Of a stretch of 64,000 bases of DNA, positions 19,321-27,468 are shown in pieces. The DNA lies in assembly GCA_031265355.1 (NCBI GenBank), contig JAISCT010000047.1, forward strand, positions 124,001 through 188,000, written 5' to 3'. The notes under the pieces are model-generated. The model was not told the origin of the DNA, searched no databases, and worked only from the letters and a program-made list of their open reading frames with translations. Position 1 is the first letter of the stretch, and each line of letters begins with the position of its first letter. The position numbers were made by a program, and so were the translations under genes. The stretch is from Oscillospiraceae bacterium (GTDB lineage Bacteria; Bacillota; Clostridia; Oscillospirales; UBA929).

Positions 19321-19349
19321 TGGACAATGTGATACAAATATGCTATAAT
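19321..19349 (+). promoter_or_regulatory. Promoter of the diaminopentanoate-dehydrogenase-like gene
   Basis: TGGACA (19321-19326), 17 bp, TATAAT (19344-19349) in an AT-rich gap. The predicted leader is about 60 nt. Confidence 0.65.
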
Positions 19350-19414
19350 AGTTTTAGATACTCATCATTTATCGCCCTTATTTACAATTTTCATCAAGAA
19401 AAGAGGTTTCTCGC

Positions 19415-20443
19415 ATGCGAAAGATCAAAGTGGTGCAGTACGGGTGCGGCAAGATGGCCAAGTACACCCTCCGCTACCTTCATGAAGTCGGTGCGGAGAT
19501 CGTGGGGGCAATCGACGTGAATCCGGACATCGTGGGTATGGACGTGGGTGACTACGCGGAACTGGGTTTCAAACTGGGCGTCCCGATCCGCAGTGACGCC
19601 GACGCGGTGCTCAGTGAGTGCGACGCCGATGTGGCCGTGCTCACCCTGTTCAGCTTCATGTCTGACGTCTACCCGCACTTTGAACGCTGCGCGAAGCGCG
19701 GCATCGACGTGGTGACGACCTGTGAAGAAGCCATCTACCCCTGGACGACGTCGTCGGCCATCACCAATAAGTTGGACAAGCTGGCCAAGGAGACCGGCTG
19801 CACGATCGTCGGCTCCGGCATGCAGGACATCTTCTGGGTCAACCTGGTCGCGTTGGTGGCGGCCGGCACGCACCGAATCGACAAGATCGAGGGCGCGGTC
19901 AGCTACAATGTGGAGGACTACGGTCTGGCGCTGGCCCAGGCCCACGGCGTGGGCCTCACACCCGAGCAGTTTGAGAAGGACATCGCCCACCCCGAGACGC
20001 TGGAGCCCTCTTACGTGTGGAATTCCAACGAGTCCCTCTGCGCCAAGATGGGTTGGACGATCAAATCCCAGACGCAGAGATGCGTACCCTATTTCTACGA
20101 CAAGGATCTGCGCTCCGAGACCTTGGGCAGCGTGATCCCGAAGGGCCACTGCATCGGCATGAGTGCCGTCGTCACCACGGAGACCTTCCAGGGACCGGTG
20201 ATCGAGACCCAATGCATCGGCAAAGTGTATGGTCCCGACGACGGGGACATGTGCGACTGGAAGATCCTCGGCGAGCCGGACACCGTCTTCTACGTCCAAA
20301 AGCCCGCCACGGTGGAGCACACCTGCGCGACCATCGTGAACCGCATTCCCTCCGTCATCAATGCGCCCGCCGGTTATGTCACGGTGGATGAACTGGCGGA
20401 GATCGCCTACGCCGCCTATCCGCTGCATTTCTATGTCGAATGA
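19415..20443 (+). CDS. 2,4-diaminopentanoate dehydrogenase-like NAD(P)-dependent oxidoreductase
   Basis: 342 residues. An N-terminal Rossmann fold ([18 protein letters not shown], then [11 protein letters not shown]) is followed by a DapB/Ord-like catalytic part with the family segment [12 protein letters not shown] and [10 protein letters not shown]. The family includes Ord, which oxidises 2,4-diaminopentanoate during clostridial ornithine fermentation. No other ornithine-pathway gene (orr, oraE/S) is in this window, so the true substrate could be another amino acid. It has its own promoter and a strong terminator 22 nt after the stop. Confidence 0.75.
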   Translation: MRKIKVVQYGCGKMAKYTLRYLHEVGAEIVGAIDVNPDIVGMDVGDYAELGFKLGVPIRSDADAVLSECDADVAVLTLFSFMSDVYPHFERCAKRGIDVVTTCEEAIYPWTTSSAITNKLDKLAKETGCTIVGSGMQDIFWVNLVALVAAGTHRIDKIEGAVSYNVEDYGLALAQAHGVGLTPEQFEKDIAHPETLEPSYVWNSNESLCAKMGWTIKSQTQRCVPYFYDKDLRSETLGSVIPKGHCIGMSAVVTTETFQGPVIETQCIGKVYGPDDGDMCDWKILGEPDTVFYVQKPATVEHTCATIVNRIPSVINAPAGYVTVDELAEIAYAAYPLHFYVE

Positions 20444-20465
20444 CCCGCCGGCCGGTTTGGCTGAC

Positions 20466-20511
20466 AAAGGGCCGGTTCCGTTTCGCTTGGGCGAAACGGA
20501 ACCGGCCCTTT
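20466..20511. terminator. Strong terminator, left member of a duplicated pair
   Basis: A 20-bp perfect stem (AAAGGGCCGGTTCCGTTTCG and its complement), 6-nt loop, T run after it. It ends the gene at 19415-20443. It is nearly identical to 27379-27424, and the shared block runs on into the bases beyond the hairpin. Confidence 0.88.
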
Positions 20512-20610
20512 TCGCGGGACCGTGGGCACTGCGTTGCTCCTCAGTCTGCTTCTTGTCCGCAAAGGTCCCGAAGACATGCAACCCTCGGAGGCCACCATGA
20601 ACATCGAACA
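20512..20610 (-). pseudogene. Internally deleted relic of htpG
   Basis: On the minus strand the stretch carries pieces of htpG in the correct order. A 20-nt exact block starting at CCTCGGAGGCCACC (20583-20602) matches htpG near 28965. A 33-nt block with two differences (CTTCTTGTCCGCAAA...) matches 27912-27944. A weaker block matches near 27845, and the stretch directly after the terminator matches the htpG 3' flank. It lies in the same relation to the terminator as in the intact gene. It has no coding capacity. Confidence 0.75.
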
Positions 20611-20688
20611 AAAACCTCATGGCCACGCATAGAATTTGTCGATTTTTTGTGAAATGTGCCGAAAATGCAATAAGTGTAGATTTATCTC

Positions 20689-20718
20689 TTGACGTTGGTA
20701 AATTTTTCATAATATAGT
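20689..20718 (+). promoter_or_regulatory. Orphan promoter pointing at the 3' end of the HD-GYP gene
   Basis: TTGACG (20689-20694), 18 bp, TATAGT (20713-20718). No plausible plus-strand gene follows. A transcript would be antisense to the end of the response-regulator gene. The remainder of 20611-20805 shows no gene. Confidence 0.4.
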
Positions 20719-20805
20719 GGAGAAGCTCAAGGCCTCTGATAAGCCCAAATCAAGTTTGATGGGAAATGATTGTGTTTTCAGTGCAGCCGGTAACGCCCCC
20801 GAATC

Positions 20806-21972
20806 TCATACGGCGGCACGCTGTCTCGCTGACATGTAGCGTTGATTCTGGTGAGTCCCTTCGCCCTTCTTCCGCCTGTCCAGCATGTTCATCTCCTCCC
20901 GGTACTGATTCACGATCCCTGCGAAACGCCCGGCGGCCGAATGGAATACATCCACCAGCACCGGGTCAAAATGTACGCCGCGCCCCTCCTCCATGATGCG
21001 CTCGGCCTCATTTGCGGTGAACGCTTTCTTGTAAGGGCGAGCTGAAATCAGCGCGTCATACACGTCGGCGACGGCCATGAGCCGACCTTCCAGCGGGATA
21101 CTCTTGCCGCTCAAGCCTCGGGGGTAGCCGGAGCCGTCCCATTTCTCATGATGCGTGCTGGCGATGATCTTCGCGTGATGCAAGAACTCATGCTGCGACG
21201 TGGTTGCCTCGATCCGTTCTATGGCGTTCACTCCAATCTGGACGTGCGTCTTCATGATTTCAAATTCCTCATCCGTCAATTTGCCCGGTTTGTTTAGAAT
21301 CACGTCGCTGATGGCAATTTTCCCCACATCGTGCAATTGCGCCGAGCTAAAAACGAAATCCAAATCCCATCTGGAAATCTCGTCGATATAGATATTTTCT
21401 TTGATCAGCCGCTCAATGAGAAATTGCAGATATTTCTGAGTGCGGTACACATGACCGCCCGTGATGCCGTCACGGAACTCCACCAGCTCCGCCACAATGT
21501 TCAGCACCGCGTTTTGCAAACCGGTCACCTGACGGGTTTTTTGCAATACCGTCTCCTGAAGGCTGTCGTTGCTGCGCTTTAACGCCCTCTTCTGCGCCGC
21601 GATCAGCAGATGCGTCTCAATACGTTTGAGTAAGAGCGGCGTCGAAAACGGCTTGGACACATAGTCCACCGCGCCCAGATTGAGCCCTAACAATTCGCTG
21701 CCCTCGTCATTCTTTGTCGTGAGAAAGATCACCGGTATGTCGATGAAGGCGTCCGTCCTTTTTAACCGTTTGATCGTCTCATATCCGTCCATCACCGGCA
21801 TCTCAATGTCCAAAAGAATCAGATCTGGGACAAATCGTCCCAGGCACTCGAACAGCTTCTCCGCCGAAGGCACCGAATACACCTCATAAAACATCTTCAG
21901 CATGTTCTTCCCCATAAACAGATTTGCCATATTATCGTCCACCAGAATGATCGTGTCGCGCCTGTTTCTCAT
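20806..21972 (-). CDS. Response regulator with HD-GYP c-di-GMP phosphodiesterase domain (RpfG type)
   Basis: 388 residues. Receiver domain (about 8-125) with the acidic pocket VDDN, phospho-acceptor Asp in LILLDIEMPVMDGYE, the conserved Thr (FLTTKND) and Lys (SKPFS). A short helical linker leads to an HD-GYP domain (about 170-350) with HDVGKIAISD and HHEKWDGSGYPRGL. It should hydrolyse c-di-GMP when phosphorylated. The ATG at 21972 follows GGAGGG by 7 nt; a longer frame to 22041 lacks an SD. No histidine kinase is adjacent. It is divergent from the two MalT-like regulators. Confidence 0.92.
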   Translation of the reverse strand: MRNRRDTIILVDDNMANLFMGKNMLKMFYEVYSVPSAEKLFECLGRFVPDLILLDIEMPVMDGYETIKRLKRTDAFIDIPVIFLTTKNDEGSELLGLNLGAVDYVSKPFSTPLLLKRIETHLLIAAQKRALKRSNDSLQETVLQKTRQVTGLQNAVLNIVAELVEFRDGITGGHVYRTQKYLQFLIERLIKENIYIDEISRWDLDFVFSSAQLHDVGKIAISDVILNKPGKLTDEEFEIMKTHVQIGVNAIERIEATTSQHEFLHHAKIIASTHHEKWDGSGYPRGLSGKSIPLEGRLMAVADVYDALISARPYKKAFTANEAERIMEEGRGVHFDPVLVDVFHSAAGRFAGIVNQYREEMNMLDRRKKGEGTHQNQRYMSARQRAAV

Positions 21973-22272
21973 TCGAAGCCCTCCTTGCTTATAAAAAACG
22001 GTAATGATCTCGTCGATCCCAATCCGTATCGCAATCCTCACAGCATGTCCTCAGCTTATCCGGCATGGCCGCCTGCCGGCGTATTTGAATGGAAAGTCTC
22101 CTGTCACTATCATGCCATCTTGCGCAATCACGCGATATATCCGAATTCAAATAAATCAGAATCACAAAATTCGCCATCGAACTCGTTTCGCGAATCACGT
22201 TTTCACTCCCGAATCCTGTTTTTTTAAATCGCAAAATACACCCCAATCTACAAAGAAGTGTGATCAACGCCC
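21973..22272. other. Intergenic region between divergent regulators
   Basis: 300 nt, more AT-rich than the genes around it. It must hold the promoters for the HD-GYP gene (leftward) and the MalT-like pair (rightward). No clear -35/-10 pair, riboswitch or RNA gene was found by eye. Confidence 0.4.
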
Positions 22273-24831
22273 ATGAATACTCACATATATCACAGTGGAT
22301 TGCCCATCGCCCCGGAGAACCGTGCATATTTGGAACGGCCCCGGGTCCATACGCTGCTGGAGGACGCCGTGCAAAGCCCCCTCGTCGCCGTTTCCGCCGG
22401 CGCGGGATACGGCAAGACCCAGGCGGTCTATTCCTTTCTTCAGCGATATGGCGCCGTCACCACATGGATACAATTGTCCGAACGCGACAATCTGAGCGCG
22501 CGGTTTTGGGAGAACTTCGCGCGGACCATCATGCTGTACGACAAGCGTTTCGCGGAGCGTCTTCTGGACGTGGGTTTCCCCGATACGGAAGATCAGTTCA
22601 TGAATTATCTGTCGATTCCGGAGGATGAAATTCCGTTCAACGAAAAAAATGTGATTGTGTTTGATGATTTCCATTTATTGGAAAATAAATCCGTTCTACG
22701 CTTCATCAGCCGTTCCGTCCAGACTCCCTTCCCCAATTTGACGACGATTGTGATTTCACGGGCGGAGCCCGACATCAATATCGTCGGCATGCTGTCAAGA
22801 GGGCTTGCGGTCGGCGTCAGCGAGGACGATCTGCGCTTTACCGAAGAAGAAACGGCACGGTATTTCCAATTGCTCGGCGTCCCCCTGACCGCCCAGAGCC
22901 TCGCCAATATTTATCACGATACCTCCGGATGGGCCTTTGCCATCAGTCTGGTGGGCCTGTCTCTGAAAAAAGCGCCGTCCCAGGAGCGGGAGGCCCGCGC
23001 CGCGATGAAGCTGAATATCTTTAACATGATCGAGGACGAGTTTTTTCTCGTCGTCTCGGAAAGGCTGAGGCGTTTTCTGATCCGCCTGTCGCTGATCGAC
23101 CATCTCTCTACAGATTTGGTTCCCATTTTGGCCGAAGACCAGAGCCTGGTAGACGAAATAAAAAAAATCAGCGCCTTTATCCGCTACGATATTTATACGC
23201 AAGCGTACCTGATCCATCAGTTGTTTCTTGACTATTTGCGACAAAAACAGCATACCCTCACGGAAAAGGAAAAGCGCGATACGTATCTGAAAGCGGCGCG
23301 CTGGTGCGACGCGAACGATTACAAGATGGACGCGATCTCTTACTATGACAAGGCCGGAAAATACGAGCCAATCATTGACATCGTATACCAATTCCCGCTG
23401 CAGATTCCGACGGACCCGGCCAGATTCATACTCGGCGTCTATGACGGCGGTCCCAAGCGGCTGCTGGAAAGCAACGCCCGTTACCACCTTCAGCATACGC
23501 GCCTTTTACTGAGTCTGGGCCGCTACGCGGACGCTGTCGCAGAGATCGACCGCCGCATCAGCAAGTATTCCGCCTTGCCCGCTTCCGATTTCAAACACCA
23601 AGTGCTTTGCGGCGCCTATGAGGCCCTAGGTTTTGCCCATTATCTGGATTCGCCCCGCACCGGCCGCTATGACTTCGATCTGGCGCTGGCAAAAGCGGAC
23701 GAATACTACCGGCTCAGCCCTTACCCCGAATTCGGAGCCGTCACCAGCATGAGTGTAGACGCCTGGGCTTCCAAGGTAGGCACGGCGCAAAGCGGCGCGA
23801 TGGAAGAATACATAACCGTGCTGGAGCGCGCGATTCCCCATGTGGAAAATCTACTGAACGGATGTATGTCCGGGTTGGACGATCTGGCCAAAGGCGAACT
23901 GGAGTTTTACAAGGGCCGTCTCGAATTGGCCGAGAAATTCATCGGGCAGGCGCTGCATAAATCAGAAGCGCGTAAACAGTACGAAGTGCGCAACCGGGCG
24001 CTGTTTTATCTCCTGCGCATCGGCATGGCACAGGGAGATTATGAAAAAACCCGGAGAATATTCAAACAGCTGGAGGCGCAGCTGGAATTCGCCGAATATT
24101 CGCCCCGTTTTATCACCTTTGAAATCGTGTCCAGCTGGTATTACACGGCAATCAGTCAGTCTCAAAACGTAACCGCCTGGATCAAAAGCAATTTTGCCCA
24201 AGGCGCGCTTGGTTCTTTCAACGCGATCTTCGGCAACGTGGTCCGGGCAAAATATTATTATACCGACCGCCGTTATGACGAGCTGCTGGCCTTTATTCAG
24301 GGCGAACAGAGCCTGAGCGCCGTATTGTTCGGCAAATTGGAGATGAAGGTTCTGGAAGCCGTCTGCCGCTACCAAACCAAACAAAGAGACGCGGCGCTGA
24401 CCGCGCTGGGAGAGGCTTATGACCTGGCGCTGTCCAACGAGCTGATCATGCCCTTTATCGAGCTGGGCAAGGATATGCGTACGCTGACCGCCTCGGCCAT
24501 GCGCGACAAAGACTGCTCGATCCCCAGACAGTGGCTGGAAACGGTCGGCCGGAAGGCGGCGACCTACGCCAAGCATCTGGCGATTGTGGCTTCGGACTAC
24601 AAAATAGCGAACAATATCAGCGACGACGTGCATCTGTCCTCTGTGGAGCTGGAGATTCTAAACGAGCTGTACCAGGGGGGATCCCGGTCACAGATCGCCG
24701 CGGACCGGCACTTGACGGTAGGTACGGTGAAGATGATACAAAATTCCATTTACATGAAGCTGGACGCGGATAATCCGGCGGATCTGATCCGCGCCGCGCT
24801 GAGTCGGAATTTGATAAGGGATACGCTATGA
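22273..24831 (+). CDS. MalT-like LuxR-family ATP-dependent transcription regulator, copy 1
   Basis: 852 residues. N-terminal NTPase with Walker A AGAGYGKTQAV (about 36-46) and Walker B VIVFDDFHLLE (about 128-138), then a long helical, TPR-like sensor region (about 330-770), and a C-terminal LuxR helix-turn-helix (about 785-845, LSSVELEILNELYQGGSRSQ, GTVKMIQNSIYMKL). MalT-type proteins bind an inducer and ATP, oligomerise and activate transcription. The recognition Lys/Ile-rich helix is typical. Its stop overlaps the next start (ATGA). The partner genes it controls are not evident; the HD-GYP gene is divergent. Confidence 0.88.
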   Translation: MNTHIYHSGLPIAPENRAYLERPRVHTLLEDAVQSPLVAVSAGAGYGKTQAVYSFLQRYGAVTTWIQLSERDNLSARFWENFARTIMLYDKRFAERLLDVGFPDTEDQFMNYLSIPEDEIPFNEKNVIVFDDFHLLENKSVLRFISRSVQTPFPNLTTIVISRAEPDINIVGMLSRGLAVGVSEDDLRFTEEETARYFQLLGVPLTAQSLANIYHDTSGWAFAISLVGLSLKKAPSQEREARAAMKLNIFNMIEDEFFLVVSERLRRFLIRLSLIDHLSTDLVPILAEDQSLVDEIKKISAFIRYDIYTQAYLIHQLFLDYLRQKQHTLTEKEKRDTYLKAARWCDANDYKMDAISYYDKAGKYEPIIDIVYQFPLQIPTDPARFILGVYDGGPKRLLESNARYHLQHTRLLLSLGRYADAVAEIDRRISKYSALPASDFKHQVLCGAYEALGFAHYLDSPRTGRYDFDLALAKADEYYRLSPYPEFGAVTSMSVDAWASKVGTAQSGAMEEYITVLERAIPHVENLLNGCMSGLDDLAKGELEFYKGRLELAEKFIGQALHKSEARKQYEVRNRALFYLLRIGMAQGDYEKTRRIFKQLEAQLEFAEYSPRFITFEIVSSWYYTAISQSQNVTAWIKSNFAQGALGSFNAIFGNVVRAKYYYTDRRYDELLAFIQGEQSLSAVLFGKLEMKVLEAVCRYQTKQRDAALTALGEAYDLALSNELIMPFIELGKDMRTLTASAMRDKDCSIPRQWLETVGRKAATYAKHLAIVASDYKIANNISDDVHLSSVELEILNELYQGGSRSQIAADRHLTVGTVKMIQNSIYMKLDADNPADLIRAALSRNLIRDTL

Positions 24832-27377
24832 AACCTCATATATTTCGCAGTGACGCGGCCATCCATCCCGAGAACCGCGCCTATCTGGAACGACCGCGCA
24901 TCAACAAGCTGCTGGAAAACGCCGTGAAAAGCCCCTATGTTACGGTTACCGCCGGCGCGGGCTATGGAAAGACCCAAGCGGTCTACGCCTTTCTCCAACA
25001 TTACGGCGCGCCCACAGCGTGGATGCAGCTCTCCCAACGCGACAATCTGGCTACGCGGTTTTGGGAAAATTTTGCGCGCACCATAGCGCTTTATAACAGG
25101 CATGTAGCGGAGCGTATGCGGGAATTGGGCTTCCCGGAGACGGACGATCAGTTCGCCAGGGTGCTTTCCATCCCCGAGGACGAACTGGCGCTCAACGAAA
25201 AATATGTGCTGGTGTTTGACGATTTCCACTTCATAGAAGACGAGGCGGTGCTGCGATTCATCAAACGCGCCATCCAGGCGCCTTTTCCAAACATCACGAT
25301 GATGCTGATTTCACGGGTGAATCCGGATATCAGCACCGTCAGTTTGCTGTCGAAGGGACTTCTGGTCAATATCAATGAGAATGAGCTGCGTTTCACCGAG
25401 GAGGAGACGGCCCAGTATTTTCAATTGCTGGGCCGTCAGCTGTCTTCACAGAGCGTTTCCAATATCCACAGCGACACATTGGGATGGGCTTTTGCCATAA
25501 ACCTGGTGGGACTGTCTCTGAAAAAAGCCCCCGCCCACGAACGAAACGCTCGCATCGCCATGAAGCTGAATATATTTAAAATGATCGAGGACGAAATATT
25601 TTTCGAGATCTCGGAAAGACTGCGGCGGTTTCTCGCCCGGTTATCGCTGATCGACCATCTCTCCGCGGATTTGGTTTCAATTCTGGCCATGGATGAAACC
25701 TTGGTGGACGAAATGAAAAAGGTCAGCTCGTTTATCCGCTATGATATCTATTCGAGCGCATATTTGATCCACCACTTGTTTCTTGATTATCTGAGACAAA
25801 AGCAAAACATCCTGACCGAGGAGGAAAAGCGCGACACTTACCTGAAAGCGGCGGGCTGGTGCAACGAAAACAATTACCAGACGGACGCCATCTCTTATTA
25901 TGATAAGGCGGGCGAATACGCGGCGATCGTCAGGATCGCGCACCATTTTCCGTTGCAGATCCCCTTTGAGCAGGCTAAATTTGTCCTCAGCGTATACGAC
26001 AGCGCGCCGGCGGAACGATTGGAACGGATTGCTCATTACCATTCCCAGCGCTCCCGTCTTCTCATGAGTATGGCCCGTTATGATGAGGCCGCCGCGGAAA
26101 TAAACGAACGCATCCGTAAGTTCTCCGCCTTGCCGGCCTCCGCTTTCAACAACCAAGTTCTTTGTGGGGCGTATAAAGAGTTGGGGATCATAGATTACCT
26201 GATGAGTCCTTATACCGATCGCTATGATTTTGACCTTATGCTGAAGAAAGCCTATGATTGTTACATGCTCAGTCCATATGACGTAAACGCCGCCCTAACC
26301 AGCGTCAGCATGAACGCTTGGGCGTCTAAGGTGAGCGGCACAAGGCGGGGCGCGATGGAAGAGTACATAGCCGCCTTGACCCGGGCCATTCCTTACGCGG
26401 CGACTGTTTTGAACGGCTACATGTGTGGATTGGATGATTTGGCCAAAGGTGAGCTTCTGTTTTATAAAGGCAGCTTGAAGGCCGCCGAGGTCTCCATCAC
26501 GCAGGCGCTGCGCAAGGCGGAAGCGCGGGATCAATATGAAATCAGGAACCGGTCGCTGTTTTATCTCATACGCGTCGGGGTCGCTCAAGGCAAATTTGAA
26601 AAAATGCAAGAATTGTTTGGCGCTCTGGAAAAACAACTGGAAATCAGCGAGTATGTCCTCCGCTTCACATCCTATGACATCGTGTCCAGTTGGTACTATG
26701 CTATGATTGGCAAGCCGCGGCTTGCGGCGACTTGGCTCAAAGAAAATTTTACCTGTGACTCCATCGGCGCCCTGATCGCGGGATTTGGGAATTTTGTCAA
26801 AACGAAATTTTACTATGCCGACAAGCGGTATCATGAACTGCTGTCCTTCATTGAGGACGGGCAAGGCACGGATTCGGTGCTGTTTGGAAAACTGGAAATG
26901 AAGGCGTTGGAGGCCGTTTGCCACTATCAGATCAAGGATACGGCCGCGGCGCTGGCCGCTCTGCGGGACGCCTATGATTTGGCTTCGTCCAACGATTTGG
27001 TCATGCCCTTCATTGAACTGGGCAAGGATATGCGTACGCTCACCGCCGCGGCGTTGCGAAGCGACGGCTGTGACATCCCCCGCCCGTGGCTTGAAATGAT
27101 CAACCGGAAGGCGGCCACTTACGCCAAGCGCCTGACCCAAGTGATCTCTGCCTATAACAGGATGAATAACATAAACGACGACGTGCGCCTGTCGCCCCGG
27201 GAAACGGCGGTGCTGAACGATTTGTACCACGGCCTTTCCCGATCGGAGATTGCCGCCGGCCAGGGTTTGTCGATCAATACAGTGAAGATGGTGCTGAACA
27301 CAATTTACACAAAGTTAGGTGCGGATAGTATGGCGGATGTGCTCCGCGCCGCCCTGGAACGAAAATTGATTCAGTAG
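24828..27377 (+). CDS. MalT-like LuxR-family ATP-dependent transcription regulator, copy 2
   Basis: 849 residues, a close paralogue of the preceding protein along its whole length (same Walker A AGAGYGKTQAV, Walker B VLVFDDFHFIEDE, TPR-like region and C-terminal LuxR HTH with LSPRETAVLNDLYHGLSRSE). The 4-nt overlap means the pair is translated together. A tandem duplication followed by divergence is the simplest origin. The HTH recognition helices differ (GTVKMIQNSIYMKL against NTVKMVLNTIYTKL), so DNA targets may overlap but need not be identical. A terminator follows 2 nt after the stop. Confidence 0.88.
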   Translation: MKPHIFRSDAAIHPENRAYLERPRINKLLENAVKSPYVTVTAGAGYGKTQAVYAFLQHYGAPTAWMQLSQRDNLATRFWENFARTIALYNRHVAERMRELGFPETDDQFARVLSIPEDELALNEKYVLVFDDFHFIEDEAVLRFIKRAIQAPFPNITMMLISRVNPDISTVSLLSKGLLVNINENELRFTEEETAQYFQLLGRQLSSQSVSNIHSDTLGWAFAINLVGLSLKKAPAHERNARIAMKLNIFKMIEDEIFFEISERLRRFLARLSLIDHLSADLVSILAMDETLVDEMKKVSSFIRYDIYSSAYLIHHLFLDYLRQKQNILTEEEKRDTYLKAAGWCNENNYQTDAISYYDKAGEYAAIVRIAHHFPLQIPFEQAKFVLSVYDSAPAERLERIAHYHSQRSRLLMSMARYDEAAAEINERIRKFSALPASAFNNQVLCGAYKELGIIDYLMSPYTDRYDFDLMLKKAYDCYMLSPYDVNAALTSVSMNAWASKVSGTRRGAMEEYIAALTRAIPYAATVLNGYMCGLDDLAKGELLFYKGSLKAAEVSITQALRKAEARDQYEIRNRSLFYLIRVGVAQGKFEKMQELFGALEKQLEISEYVLRFTSYDIVSSWYYAMIGKPRLAATWLKENFTCDSIGALIAGFGNFVKTKFYYADKRYHELLSFIEDGQGTDSVLFGKLEMKALEAVCHYQIKDTAAALAALRDAYDLASSNDLVMPFIELGKDMRTLTAAALRSDGCDIPRPWLEMINRKAATYAKRLTQVISAYNRMNNINDDVRLSPRETAVLNDLYHGLSRSEIAAGQGLSINTVKMVLNTIYTKLGADSMADVLRAALERKLIQ

Positions 27378-27378
27378 G

Positions 27379-27424
27379 AAAGGGCCGGTTCCGCTTCGCC
27401 CGGACGAAGCGGAACCGGCCCTTT
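27379..27424. terminator. Bidirectional terminator between MalT-like copy 2 and htpG
   Basis: 20-bp perfect stem, 6-nt loop CCCGGA, T run on the right and A run on the left. It serves both convergent genes. Compared with 20466-20511 the stem differs at one base pair by a compensatory change (T-A to C-G). Confidence 0.88.
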
Positions 27425-27468
27425 TCGCGGGACCGCGGGCACCGCGCTTCGGCGCGCCCGCTTTTGTC

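Noticed and set aside
21973-22272. Possible c-di-GMP riboswitch near the HD-GYP gene
   Set aside because: I looked for the GEMM core and tetraloop-receptor pattern and did not see it on either strand.
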